From the NCBI GenBank assembly GCA_964457755.1, contig CAYWGC010000025.1, positions 1 through 51,006 of the forward strand: a stretch of DNA of 51,006 nt, written 5' to 3'. The position numbers were made by a program, and so were the translations under genes. The DNA is from Tharpella sp964457755. Its GTDB lineage: Bacteria; Desulfobacterota; Anaeroferrophillalia; Anaeroferrophillales; Tharpellaceae. The notes beneath the pieces were generated by a model. It saw only the letters and a program-made list of their open reading frames with translations, was not told the origin of the DNA and ran no database searches. Within the stretch, counting starts at the first letter, position 1, and the number at the start of each line of letters is the position of its first letter. This document shows, piece by piece, positions 1 through 8,151 of the stretch.

Positions 1-97
1 CTTTTACCCGTACCAACACATCCCCTTTTCTTACTTTCGGATCGGGAATCTCCCCTAACTCCATTTTCTTATTTCCTAAAAATATGACTCCGCGCAT
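1..97 (-). CDS. Zinc-dependent alcohol dehydrogenase, N-terminal part (cut by window edge)
   Basis: The first 32 codons of a minus-strand gene run off the left edge. The translation begins MRGVIFLGNKKMELGEIPDP and continues KVRKGDVLVRVK. This is the typical first beta strands of medium-chain, zinc-containing alcohol dehydrogenases (GroES-like fold), whose catalytic GICGSD segment would follow just outside the window. The ATG at 97 is preceded by a strong AAGGAGG ribosome-binding site six to seven bases away; an ATG five bases upstream is in a frame that stops after eight codons. Substrate cannot be told from this fragment. Confidence 0.75.
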   Translation of the reverse strand, partial: MRGVIFLGNKKMELGEIPDPKVRKGDVLVRVK

Positions 98-279
98 GAC
101 ATACCTCCTTTTATCTTGGTTATAAAATACTTGTCTGTTGGCCTACCGGTCAAACCGACTATCATCGCCAAATCCAAACGATTTTATAGCAACGCTTTAA
201 TCACTCAACCATTAAAAAAGCATCTTTGGATTTGGATTGTTTGTTGGATTGGGGTCGGACCAAGCCAATTTATTGATAT

Positions 280-770
280 TTATAGATTAACGTTCCGAAA
301 ATAGGCGTTTTCAAGCCCTATATCGCCCTTTTTGCCCCCCAAATGAACATTATAGGGTACAAAGAGTTCCCGAAGTTGATAAGAATCTCCTGCTTCAATA
401 CTCTTTCTGCCTAAGGCCAATGCTCCCAGTATGGGTTTAACCCTATCAACAAAGCCTTTACTACCAACAGCAATACTCTTTGTCCACTTTTCATCTCTGG
501 AATAATTTCCATTTTCTAAATAATCCTCTACCCAACTTTTGTGATAAGTTATCATCCTATCATAGGTTTCAAAACCGAGTAGTTTTCTGAGCCTTTCATA
601 ATCTATAAGAATATTTTTTCTTCTTGGTTTCTGAATTTCGTTGTACCCACAAAAAGGCCATTCTGTGGGATGTTCCACTACACCCGCACGCACCATATTG
701 AGATCGACATACACAATACACGGTGAAAATTATCAAGAGATTTGCGGTGGCAATCTTACATCATATACAT
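280..770 (-). pseudogene. REP-associated tyrosine (IS200-like) transposase, 5'-truncated and frameshifted
   Basis: The 3' two thirds of a RAYT/IS200-like transposase. The in-frame part (714 to 280) starts YVDLNMVRAGVVEHP, the conserved block near the end of the Y1 transposase core, and continues into the C-terminal tail typical of the family in Desulfobacterota (WTKSIAVGSKGFVDRV, then GDSYQLRELF). Upstream, another frame reads DCHRKSLDNFHRVLC and joins YVDLN exactly if one T is restored near 712-717, so a one-base deletion broke the gene. The HUH motif and catalytic tyrosine region are missing, because the neighbouring 806-3979 gene begins its 3' end there. No intact copy is present in the window. 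Confidence 0.8.
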
Positions 771-805
771 TGTTGAGATCGTGATTTCTACCCCACGATT
801 TAGTA

Positions 806-3800
806 CTACCTGAAGACCGCCCACGTTTCGCCTAGTTTTGGAGTATTGATACGAATGCGCAGGCCGGGGTTGTCACGATCATTATCTATGGCGCAAATAT
901 CACTTGGGCCCCCGCTCGTTTTAAAACCACTGAAAATTACTGTTTTGCCGTCCAAGGAGAAACTTAGGGGTAAAGTAGGATGCGGACGTATCCCAGCCGG
1001 CACCGTGTCAACCCAGTAGTAGTCGCTGCCATCAGTACGGATAAAGTCAATGCCTATAGTGTTATCGAAATCTCCGGCCACGGCAGCAACCCAGTTTCCG
1101 TCGGGACTGATAACGGCGGTAGAATTATGCAGAGCGAGGTTGGATATCTTTGCTAAATCGACTACTGTTCCTCCATTTGATGAAACAGTGGAAAGGATGA
1201 CTTCACCTTCAAGTGAAGTATAATCAAACATTACCATATTTCCGGAATGACTTACATCAATCTTATCTATGTCACTATTCGATATAGCAAGTTCACGCTG
1301 ATTTTCCCCAGAAGGATCGACTGCGTAGAGCCTATCTTTGTGATCATTGTAGACGGCCATATCACTGCCTTTGGAAAAGATCAGTACTTTGCCATCTCCT
1401 GATACATTCAGAGCTTCAACATTTATGTTGTCAAAACCCTGCCATTCAAATTCATCCTGGTTGACAATAATAGGAACGAAGTGGCCATCGGTTCCGTCGG
1501 CCATAATTGTATAGATGCCAGATCGAGAGTTTGGGCCGCCCTGATCAATAGTATGGTCGAAAAAAAGTCTGCCTGAATCTGTAATATCTACCATATTAGG
1601 TAGTGGATCTCTCCAAGAATCATCTGCACCGCAGGCAGCATAGATGTCGATTCGTTCACCTCTTCCCCAGTCCATGGTCGTGAAAATTTTGTCAGGATGA
1701 GCGTTTCTCCAGGCACTCAAGAGCACCCCATTAGGGGTCATAGCATATATATGATGGAAAACTTCGTCCGGGGCCGGGAATGGGACCGTAAATGCGCTGT
1801 TTTCAACCAAATTATACACAATCTCTGTACCAACGCCGCCAGAAGCGTCTCTTTGTAAATATGCCATCATGCCATCCCTCACAACCCCCACATCATAAGC
1901 GGTGATTACCCCCCACTTGATCAGAAGAGTTTCGTACCATGCATCAAGAGACCATACAACAGCACCAATCAAAGACTGCAATTTGTCCGCAGCTTCCATC
2001 GCGATGGCACCATAAAATGTAGGAACCAACGCCGCTTGGATGGCACATTCCACCACATCGGATACCAGTCCATCTACAGTGGCATTTTTAAGATTCCATA
2101 CAGCATTTTTGTCGCCTGAAAGCAAAGCCGTAAACATAAGCTGAAGATTTCGACAAATTCCATTTATAAAAACTTTTGAGCAAGTAGTTGGTATGAACAG
2201 GGCTGTTACCTGTCTTGTTCCCTCAAGTATGAAATACGCCATGTCAAGACTGTTTAGTGAGGCTACAAGATTGCTGTCCAGATCAATAGCTAACTGTTGA
2301 TCTGTATTAAAGATTCTTTTTCTGGCTGACTCTGACAGGCGCATAAAGGCTCCGAAAGTTTCTATCTTATCAAAAGCTTGTATGTCATTTCGTGTTTCCC
2401 CACTTATTCCATTATACAAATCTTCTATAAAGTCTATCCCTTCAAATAGTTCAGTGGGGATGAAGCCGGCTCGTGGAAGCAGCAAATACCTGTGTTTGGG
2501 ATCCTCTCCTGTTTTTACCAGGGCAAAACGTCTTCTGGTATTAGTTGCCTTAACCAAACCATCGTCAGTTATCAGAGTAATATCTACTCCCGTTTTAAGG
2601 CTACACCGCTCACCGGTTCCAAGAAATGTTGTGGTTCTAAAAGAACTCCTTATGGCCTCTCTTTTAATTTCATTAATTTCGTTGGTTGATAACCCGGTCA
2701 TAAAATATGCAACTGCCAGTTTGGAGTTGTCTTCCGACAATTCCACCTGGCCCATAGCCGGATGGTAAAAAAATATTTTTCCGTTTTTCTTTATAGTTGT
2801 TAATTCATCTTTGGATACGGGAGCGGAGTTGTCATATATTTGACCTCCCGACAAAATCATTGCATTAGGAACGACAAGAGTCCCGTTGAAAAACCCGGCA
2901 CTGCCGTCGGGGACGTTTAGTGAGGGATCAGGAGCGGAAAAGGAGGTGTCCCATAAATAATATGCGTCAAAAGAACCTGCCGGAGTCAGCATGAAATTGA
3001 AATTGTAGGTGCCGCCGGGGAGCAGAGAGACGGGGAAATCTCCGAAAGGCTTCTCATCGATATTTCCTGTGGATGCTTGCTTCCATTTGACGAGTCCGGA
3101 TTGGGAGAGCGGGTGAAAAATTCCATCCTGACCCAACATAAAAAATTCATTCGGGTCAAGAGCCGGAGCCTGCAGGGCAAGATAAGCGTCGTAGTAGCCA
3201 GATGGTTTCTCGAGTTTTATTTCTATGGCAACATTATCTCCATCTTCGGCGATATCACCCACTCCCACCGGTTTACATAAGGACGCTACAATATCAGTTT
3301 TGGCTGTGACAACTGGTTGGTAGGTGGGAAAGCTTGTTTTGTTTGTCGGTAGGGGCAGAATTTTCTCTGCCGGCAATACTGTATTTTTAACTTCAAGGTT
3401 GAATGTCAACTTGTCTTGGTTTGTATCATACCGTAAATATTGAGCTGTATTGCAGTAGACTCCACCTTTAGAAGCTGATTCTCCATAAGAGTAAAGCTCA
3501 ACTTTTATATAGATGTCTTTTCCTCCGATAAACGCCTGTGGTAAAGAACCTGAAAAATTGCCGGCGCTCCAGCCACCGTATTCTGGCGGTGCGGCTTCAG
3601 CCAGTTTTATCCAATTATGCCCATCGGTTGCGGCGTAGACAAAACTATGGCCCTGGCTATAAGTCCAGTGAAATGTAGAGGTGGTGATTGATAGGGTAGC
3701 TTCGGTTATCGGTTCCGCAAAAGAAAAATGATAAACAATAACTCCCGGAGACGATGTTTCCAGCATCGTCCCTCCAAAAGTGGGACAGAGATAGGTAAAG

Positions 3801-3979
3801 TTGTCTTCAGTCCGGCTTGAAATATTTGTTTTGCTCTCAATGTATCTAGTTGCAGAACTATCATTAGGATTCCTGATTGAGTATGAGAAATCAGTTGAAC
3901 AAAAGCCAATAGTTGCTGCAAATATCAGCCATATCATCGTAACTAGACGAACTATTTTTAAGTTGTTGCTTTTGTTCAT
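806..3979 (-). CDS. Large secreted protein with C-terminal WD40-like (PD40/TolB-type) beta-propeller
   Basis: A 1057-residue protein with an N-terminal signal peptide (hydrophobic stretch about residues 10-26, likely cleavage after a GFCS-like site). The first 900 residues match no family I recognise. They are rich in aromatic and beta-prone segments, with a helix-rich middle part (about 540-720). The last 200 residues carry repeated strands of the S-x-DG-x-W/V-hydrophobic type: SGDGKVLIFS, SHSGNMVMFD, SPDGNWVAAV and SLDGKTVIFS, as in PD40/TolB propellers, which usually bind proteins or polysaccharides outside the cytoplasm. It follows the 4058-4771 gene on the same strand with a 78-bp gap, so both may be read from the riboswitch-controlled promoter near 5160. 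The ATG at 3979 has a weak AAAGAAG site. Function unknown. Confidence 0.8.
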   Translation of the reverse strand: MNKSNNLKIVRLVTMIWLIFAATIGFCSTDFSYSIRNPNDSSATRYIESKTNISSRTEDNFTYLCPTFGGTMLETSSPGVIVYHFSFAEPITEATLSITTSTFHWTYSQGHSFVYAATDGHNWIKLAEAAPPEYGGWSAGNFSGSLPQAFIGGKDIYIKVELYSYGESASKGGVYCNTAQYLRYDTNQDKLTFNLEVKNTVLPAEKILPLPTNKTSFPTYQPVVTAKTDIVASLCKPVGVGDIAEDGDNVAIEIKLEKPSGYYDAYLALQAPALDPNEFFMLGQDGIFHPLSQSGLVKWKQASTGNIDEKPFGDFPVSLLPGGTYNFNFMLTPAGSFDAYYLWDTSFSAPDPSLNVPDGSAGFFNGTLVVPNAMILSGGQIYDNSAPVSKDELTTIKKNGKIFFYHPAMGQVELSEDNSKLAVAYFMTGLSTNEINEIKREAIRSSFRTTTFLGTGERCSLKTGVDITLITDDGLVKATNTRRRFALVKTGEDPKHRYLLLPRAGFIPTELFEGIDFIEDLYNGISGETRNDIQAFDKIETFGAFMRLSESARKRIFNTDQQLAIDLDSNLVASLNSLDMAYFILEGTRQVTALFIPTTCSKVFINGICRNLQLMFTALLSGDKNAVWNLKNATVDGLVSDVVECAIQAALVPTFYGAIAMEAADKLQSLIGAVVWSLDAWYETLLIKWGVITAYDVGVVRDGMMAYLQRDASGGVGTEIVYNLVENSAFTVPFPAPDEVFHHIYAMTPNGVLLSAWRNAHPDKIFTTMDWGRGERIDIYAACGADDSWRDPLPNMVDITDSGRLFFDHTIDQGGPNSRSGIYTIMADGTDGHFVPIIVNQDEFEWQGFDNINVEALNVSGDGKVLIFSKGSDMAVYNDHKDRLYAVDPSGENQRELAISNSDIDKIDVSHSGNMVMFDYTSLEGEVILSTVSSNGGTVVDLAKISNLALHNSTAVISPDGNWVAAVAGDFDNTIGIDFIRTDGSDYYWVDTVPAGIRPHPTLPLSFSLDGKTVIFSGFKTSGGPSDICAIDNDRDNPGLRIRINTPKLGETWAVFR

Positions 3980-4057
3980 TAGAGGCTTCTTTATAGGTTA
4001 TTCATAATCTATTAATAAAAATAGGCGTCTTCCCATCTCTTGAACAATCTAACCGCG

Positions 4058-4771
4058 CTACAAAGCCTTGGAACCATCGAGTTTGGAACTATCCCCAGAA
4101 CCGTTGAGAAAGAAACCGACCACGCCCTGGTCAGAGGTAAAACTGACGTAAGAGGCTCTACTTATCGATTGGGGAGAAAAAATATTTTCAGCCATGTCCA
4201 CAACCTTTACTCCTGGGCCTACATCCATAACTACCTCAGCTTTTACCCCACCCGCATCACTATAAGCTTTCAACGTAATCTGGGCTCCAACCGAGGCTGT
4301 GTTGACAAAAGCTATTCCGGTCCAACCTTCATGGTCTATCTTTGTAAACAGACCTGAGGTTTGCGGAGTGGCAGCCATAATCGAAGCTCTGAGCCCCCCC
4401 TTGTAGAATTTGGAGTAGCCCTTCAGGCCGTAGAGGTCAGACGTAAACAGCATATATTCAATGTTGCCATATTGTGCAAATGTTGCTCCGACCTCTACCT
4501 GGTAACGGCCATGTGCGTTAATTGTTTGAGACACCGGACTGCCAAGCTGCTTACCATCCATATCGTAGAACATGAAATTTCCGGTTACTGTTTTTGCAGT
4601 TGGATTTAAAACTGCAACTTCAGTCTCCCAACCATCAGCAATCGCGATATGGGAAAAGCATATTTTAGTCTGGGAAAAAAGATCTGAAAAAGCATCACCA
4701 GCCATCACCGGAGAGGTTGTAAGAACCAATACCGCAACCACAAAAACAAACAACGCACTCAAATGTTTCAT
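4058..4771 (-). CDS. Small secreted beta-sandwich protein, function unknown
   Basis: A 237-residue protein with a clear signal peptide: MKHLSALFVFVVAVLVLTTS, then PVMA and probable cleavage before GDAF. The mature part alternates short beta strands and has phrases such as HIAIADGWETEVAVLNPTA, EGWTGIAFVNT and SYVSFTSDQGVVGFFLNGSG. I associate these with exported proteins of Desulfobacterota in which two similar beta-sandwich halves follow each other (about 35-130 and 140-235). There is no catalytic motif and no PEP-CTERM or sortase tail. A GGAGGGTGG ribosome site lies just upstream of the ATG. The long leader (4772-5157) contains a GEMM-I riboswitch and a terminator, so second-messenger control is likely. 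First gene of a probable two-gene unit. Confidence 0.8.
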   Translation of the reverse strand: MKHLSALFVFVVAVLVLTTSPVMAGDAFSDLFSQTKICFSHIAIADGWETEVAVLNPTAKTVTGNFMFYDMDGKQLGSPVSQTINAHGRYQVEVGATFAQYGNIEYMLFTSDLYGLKGYSKFYKGGLRASIMAATPQTSGLFTKIDHEGWTGIAFVNTASVGAQITLKAYSDAGGVKAEVVMDVGPGVKVVDMAENIFSPQSISRASYVSFTSDQGVVGFFLNGSGDSSKLDGSKAL

Positions 4772-4948
4772 TCCACCCTCCTGAAAAGGCTAAAATTGCA
4801 AATTACTCAAAAATTCATTCTTAAATTTACATTTGGTACGATCATTTAAAAGGTGATTCAGTTATGCGTGAAAGGTCCTGTAATGAAATTATCTTCATAC
4901 GCAAAACAACTTCACCTTGAATAAGCAAGTTATCTGGCAAAAAATCTA

Positions 4949-5000
4949 CTGGCAATTTAAACATTCTATCAGTCAGTATAGTTAAGGTGTATCGTAAAAT
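4949..5000 (+). repeat. Intergenic 52-bp repeat, copy A
   Basis: Begins CTGGCAATTTAAACATTC and ends TATCGTAAAAT. The CTGxCAAT box and the CGTAAA box are 44 bases apart; in the other three copies (5215, 6106, 8415) they are 45 apart. This copy lies inside the mRNA leader of the secreted-protein gene, downstream of the riboswitch terminator. No internal hairpin is evident and the function is unknown. Confidence 0.5.
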
Positions 5001-5028
5001 ATGGATATTCATTCTACTAACTATTCAC

Positions 5029-5080
5029 AAAAAAAGACAGCTGGGCTGTTCTTTATAAAGAGGCAACCCGGCTGTCTTTT
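5029..5080 (-). terminator. Intrinsic terminator forming the expression platform of the GEMM riboswitch
   Basis: On the minus strand AAAAGACAGCCGGG (5080-5067) pairs with CCCAGCTGTCTTTT (5045-5032), giving a 14-bp stem with one C-A mismatch, followed by an uninterrupted T run to 5029. The 5' arm contains the AGACAGCCGGG segment that is also the 3' half of the riboswitch P3 helix, so aptamer and terminator are mutually exclusive. Ligand binding should therefore block termination, making this an ON switch. Confidence 0.8.
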
Positions 5081-5157
5081 AGATTTTGGAGACAAGACCC
5101 GTGGCTTTCCGACCCCGTCTTTCGGCGGGAGTGGCTTTTACAATAAGTGTCTATCTG
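5061..5157 (-). promoter_or_regulatory. GEMM-I family riboswitch (cyclic di-GMP-I / cGAMP class)
   Basis: Reading the minus strand from about 5157: a segment AAAAGCCACT, a P2 hairpin CCCGCC-GAAA-GACGGG with a GNRA tetraloop, the conserved GGAAAGCCACGGGTCTT block, a variable P3 loop, and the hallmark AGACAGCCGGGTTGCC. These blocks, in this order and spacing, are the core of GEMM-I aptamers, and the GAAA loop fits its tetraloop receptor in P3. A sigma-70 promoter ends about seven bases upstream, and an intrinsic terminator overlaps the 3' half. The P1 helix is not clearly paired by eye. A simple alignment puts G at the ligand-discriminating position 20, favouring c-di-GMP over cGAMP, but the alignment there is not certain. 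The downstream genes encode two secreted proteins. Confidence 0.8.
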
Positions 5158-5163
5158 ATGTAA

Positions 5164-5192
5164 ATAATATTCGACATTCAAAAGGAAGTCAA
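5164..5192 (-). promoter_or_regulatory. Sigma-70-type promoter for the riboswitch transcript
   Basis: On the minus strand TTGACT (5192-5187), a 17-bp spacer and TATTAT (5169-5164). The expected start is at about 5157, immediately before the aptamer, which supports both calls. Confidence 0.7.
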
Positions 5193-5214
5193 TATGAAGA
5201 GGTAAATATTACCA

Positions 5215-5267
5215 CTGCCAATTTCAACCAACCGACCATTCAACCAACTTAAGATATATCGTAAATC
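5215..5267 (+). repeat. Intergenic 52-bp repeat, copy D
   Basis: Starts CTGCCAATTTCAACC and ends CTTAAGATATATCGTAAATC; box-to-box distance is 45. It lies directly upstream of the riboswitch promoter, so copies A and D bracket the riboswitch. Confidence 0.5.
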
Positions 5268-5436
5268 TTAGAACCTCAACCTTCGCAGATAAGGTTAATT
5301 TGGGAGGAGTTGATTGTAAATTAGATTTTGCCGCTGGCAATCTCAAACCATCCTAAACCCAAAACCTATAGCTTATCAACCTGATTGTTGCCTAGACGCA
5401 TGGGTTCGCAGATACCTATCTTTAGGCCTCCTATCA

Positions 5437-5937
5437 TTACAAGGATAAGAGACAATGATAATCGAAAATGCAGTTAAACTCAAAGAACTCAACCAATGGT
5501 ATGGTGACACAGATGGAGAAAAACGAGGAAAACTTGGTTATCCTATTTTCCTTTCGGTATGTCATATCATGAAGTTCAACGAAGACGGCGTCGCCAATGT
5601 ATAGACCATCTATAGTGTCATCTTTGTTGTCAATTCTAACTATTTCAGCTTCTATGTTATTGGGTGGGGTGATTTCAGAAAGGCGCATTTTAATTACTGC
5701 ACCCATGACGGAGGCTTTAACCATCATACCTATCTCAAGATGGTCAAGTGAGACTTTATCTATCGATGTGTCGGGGGTAAGACGTGGTAGTTGCTCTTCA
5801 AGCTGTAGCTCGTTCCATTTCGGATATTTTACGCTTTTCATCATGATATGTTTTCCCTCAACAGCAATAGCTAAGTTAAAACCAATGGGGTGAGGTGGAA
5901 CATGGAACCGATGGGGCAGCTCCACTGGCCATATCAT
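5437..5937 (-). CDS. Hypothetical protein, possibly a remnant
   Basis: An open frame of 166 codons. The first 130 residues look protein-like (segments such as PHPIGFNLAIAVEGK, RLTPDTSIDKVSLDHLEIGM, TIDGLYIGDAVFVELHDMTY), with charged and hydrophobic residues in a beta pattern. The last 35 residues (after TYRKE) are phenylalanine- and cysteine-rich and read like non-coding sequence, suggesting that the original stop was lost. There is no convincing ribosome site before the ATG at 5937, and no family was recognised. It stands alone among intergenic repeats. It could be a decayed gene or, less likely, a chance frame. Confidence 0.4.
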   Translation of the reverse strand: MIWPVELPHRFHVPPHPIGFNLAIAVEGKHIMMKSVKYPKWNELQLEEQLPRLTPDTSIDKVSLDHLEIGMMVKASVMGAVIKMRLSEITPPNNIEAEIVRIDNKDDTIDGLYIGDAVFVELHDMTYRKENRITKFSSFFSICVTIPLVEFFEFNCIFDYHCLLSL

Positions 5938-6306
5938 CTACAACAAAAAACGCTCCTGGCAACCTCAACCTTCCTGCAAGGTTAGCAACTCAAACTTTCA
6001 TCGCATATCCCACTAATCACAAACCTCGTTTTAAATCAACATCTATTTTGCGATTTAAACCTAAAAACAACCAACTAAATGAGTGCGATATCCCGTGAAT
6101 ATCCACTGACAATCTAAATATTTCTGTCAAACAGTGATCTTAAGATATATCGTAAATACCACCCTCGGCCTATCGCTCTATATACGTAACAAAAGAGAGA
6201 CCTTACCACTGCCAATACTTGCCTCCATGCCAACAGACGACCAATATCTTTTCTGAAGCAATTTTATAATCCATAAGACCCTCTTCATTCGAATATATCA
6301 AAGTGC
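5938..6306. other. Gene-free stretch with repeat copy B
   Basis: No frame here looks like protein. The stretch contains repeat copy B (6106-6160) and a second CCACTGCCAAT box near 6207 without the CGTAAA half. Nothing else was recognised; it is low-complexity and AT-rich. Confidence 0.5.
6106..6160 (+). repeat. Intergenic 52-bp repeat, copy B
   Basis: Starts CTGACAATCTAAATATTTC and ends TTAAGATATATCGTAAATAC; box-to-box distance is 45. It shares the 17-base run TTAAGATATATCGTAAAT (with one more base) with copy D. Confidence 0.55.
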
Positions 6307-8151
6307 TTAAAAATTAATAATCAGGGTGTATTCACCTTTTACAAGTTTCACGTTAACTTCCCAATCAATTTTTTCAATTAATTTCAGCATTTTTTTGTTA
6401 TTTGATAAAATATATAATTTAAAGCCCTTTAGATTTCTTTTTTTAGCCTGTCGCATTAACATTGTTAAAAGATATGTAGCAACACCTAATTTTTGGTATT
6501 TTTCGTCCACAACTATAGCTATTTCAGGATGGGTTTCCTGTACGTCAAAGCTTGCAAATCTGGCTTCGGCAATCAACGTTCCATTTTCAATTTCTGCCAC
6601 AATAGACAGACTCTTTTTATAGTCAATATTAACGTATTCTTGCATTTTAGCATGAGGCCAAGTTTTTCTCAGGGAAAAATATCGATAATAAACGGCTTCA
6701 TCAGAAAAACGGTAAAAAAGCCTTCGCATATTTTCTTCATCAGAAGGTTTAATTGCCCTGAAAGAAACTTCCAGACCATTGTTAAATTTATGTTTTGCCT
6801 TTATTTCTGACGGATATAAATTTGCACTTTCTTTAATGTAAATTTGATCTGGGTATAGAATTCTTTTTTTTCTGGCCTCTTCAACTAATTTCGGACGATC
6901 ATCAGGATGGGCAATATCAATAAGACCCTGTGCCCGTTCACGGACAGTTCGACCCCTTACGCTGGTTATGCCATATTCTGTTACAATCATGCTGACTGAT
7001 TCCCATAAGCTGAATTGATTAGGATATTGAACAGCAGACAGCACAATATTTGATTTATTTTGAAGATTACGACTTGGTAATGCGAATATCGCTAAGCCGC
7101 CTTCAGAAAGTAATGCACCATTGAAAAAGTCAATAACTTCGCTAGGCCCTGATCCGACATTGCCTCGACCTGTATAAAGTGCGATTCTGCCATATAAATC
7201 AACTTTACGAGCCGAGAACACGGCTACATATTTGGGATTACTACTAATAAGTACAGGGTTGAAAACCCGGTCTATGGATTGGAATTCAACCATCGGATTA
7301 TTATCAAGCCAGGCCATAAGTGCGGGGGTGCCTATGGCATAGGATGTTAAAGATTTACCCTGATAATTCTTCTTATATTTATTTGTGACAGCCCCACTTT
7401 TAACAAGATCCATCAGGCTGTCAAAAAAAAATGGTGTATGGATACCCAAATCTTTTTTATGCATAAGATGCTTCGCCAGGGCTTCGTAAAGCGGGCCGAT
7501 TGAATAACCGATGCAACTTCGATCTTCAATCATTGAACTCACATTTTCAGCTATTTTATCATAGACATGGTCAACTTCCCATCTGTCGAAATAAATTGGC
7601 GGCTCCTCAGCTTCGACAAGCATATCAAAATCAGAAATATTAACAAAAGTATCCCCAAATGTTCGAGGTATCCATTGATTAATCTCACCCACCACGAATG
7701 ATGCCTGTTGCATTGCCAAACGAGCCACATCCACACTTACGCCCAGACTGCAAAAACCAGCTTCATTCGGAGGGGTAATTTGAACAAATACAGTATCAAT
7801 ATTTATTTGTTTTGATCTGAAAAGTTCAGGAATTTGATTGTACCTGCTGGGAATAAAGTCTGCCAATCCTTTACTGATAGCTTCATCAGCATCCCATCCC
7901 GAGAAAAAGGTTTTAAGGCGGTATAGCGAAGAATGATTTTCTTTCATAGATATGGCATTTCCAAGACTGACCAATTGAAATACTTCTAAATCCAAATTAG
8001 AATCTTTGGATTGTTTAAGATTTTTAAATAATGTCAAGGGTTCTGAAACACCTGTTCCTATAAAAATAGTCATACCCGGAGTTATCTTTTCAATAACTTT
8101 GTCAGGCTTGACAAGCTTTTCTTTCCATTTGATATTATTTACTGTTTCCAT
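6307..8151 (-). CDS. Acetyl-CoA hydrolase/CoA-transferase fused to a C-terminal GNAT acetyltransferase domain
   Basis: A 614-residue protein. Residues about 1-440 are an acetyl-CoA hydrolase/transferase (4-hydroxybutyrate CoA-transferase type, family I). The signs are ITPPNEAGFCSLGVSVD, the MVEFQSIDRVFNP segment expected to carry the glutamate that forms the CoA thioester, the glycine-rich GRGNVGSGPSEVIDF and the C-terminal VTEYGITSVRGRTVRERA. Residues about 455-614 form a GNAT fold, with VVDEKYQKLGVATYLL as the acetyl-CoA pyrophosphate loop. The fusion suggests that CoA-thioester turnover and an acetyl transfer act on related metabolites, or that the GNAT part senses acetyl-CoA. The gene has no operon partner: the next minus-strand gene upstream (hisF-like) is 370 bases away. 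ATG at 8151 with an AATTGTTAAT leader and no strong ribosome site. Confidence 0.85.
   Translation of the reverse strand: METVNNIKWKEKLVKPDKVIEKITPGMTIFIGTGVSEPLTLFKNLKQSKDSNLDLEVFQLVSLGNAISMKENHSSLYRLKTFFSGWDADEAISKGLADFIPSRYNQIPELFRSKQINIDTVFVQITPPNEAGFCSLGVSVDVARLAMQQASFVVGEINQWIPRTFGDTFVNISDFDMLVEAEEPPIYFDRWEVDHVYDKIAENVSSMIEDRSCIGYSIGPLYEALAKHLMHKKDLGIHTPFFFDSLMDLVKSGAVTNKYKKNYQGKSLTSYAIGTPALMAWLDNNPMVEFQSIDRVFNPVLISSNPKYVAVFSARKVDLYGRIALYTGRGNVGSGPSEVIDFFNGALLSEGGLAIFALPSRNLQNKSNIVLSAVQYPNQFSLWESVSMIVTEYGITSVRGRTVRERAQGLIDIAHPDDRPKLVEEARKKRILYPDQIYIKESANLYPSEIKAKHKFNNGLEVSFRAIKPSDEENMRRLFYRFSDEAVYYRYFSLRKTWPHAKMQEYVNIDYKKSLSIVAEIENGTLIAEARFASFDVQETHPEIAIVVDEKYQKLGVATYLLTMLMRQAKKRNLKGFKLYILSNNKKMLKLIEKIDWEVNVKLVKGEYTLIINF

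Noticed and set aside
5001..5252. Plus-strand frame of 83 codons
   Set aside because: It overlaps the riboswitch, its terminator and promoter on the opposite strand, and its translation has no protein-like pattern.
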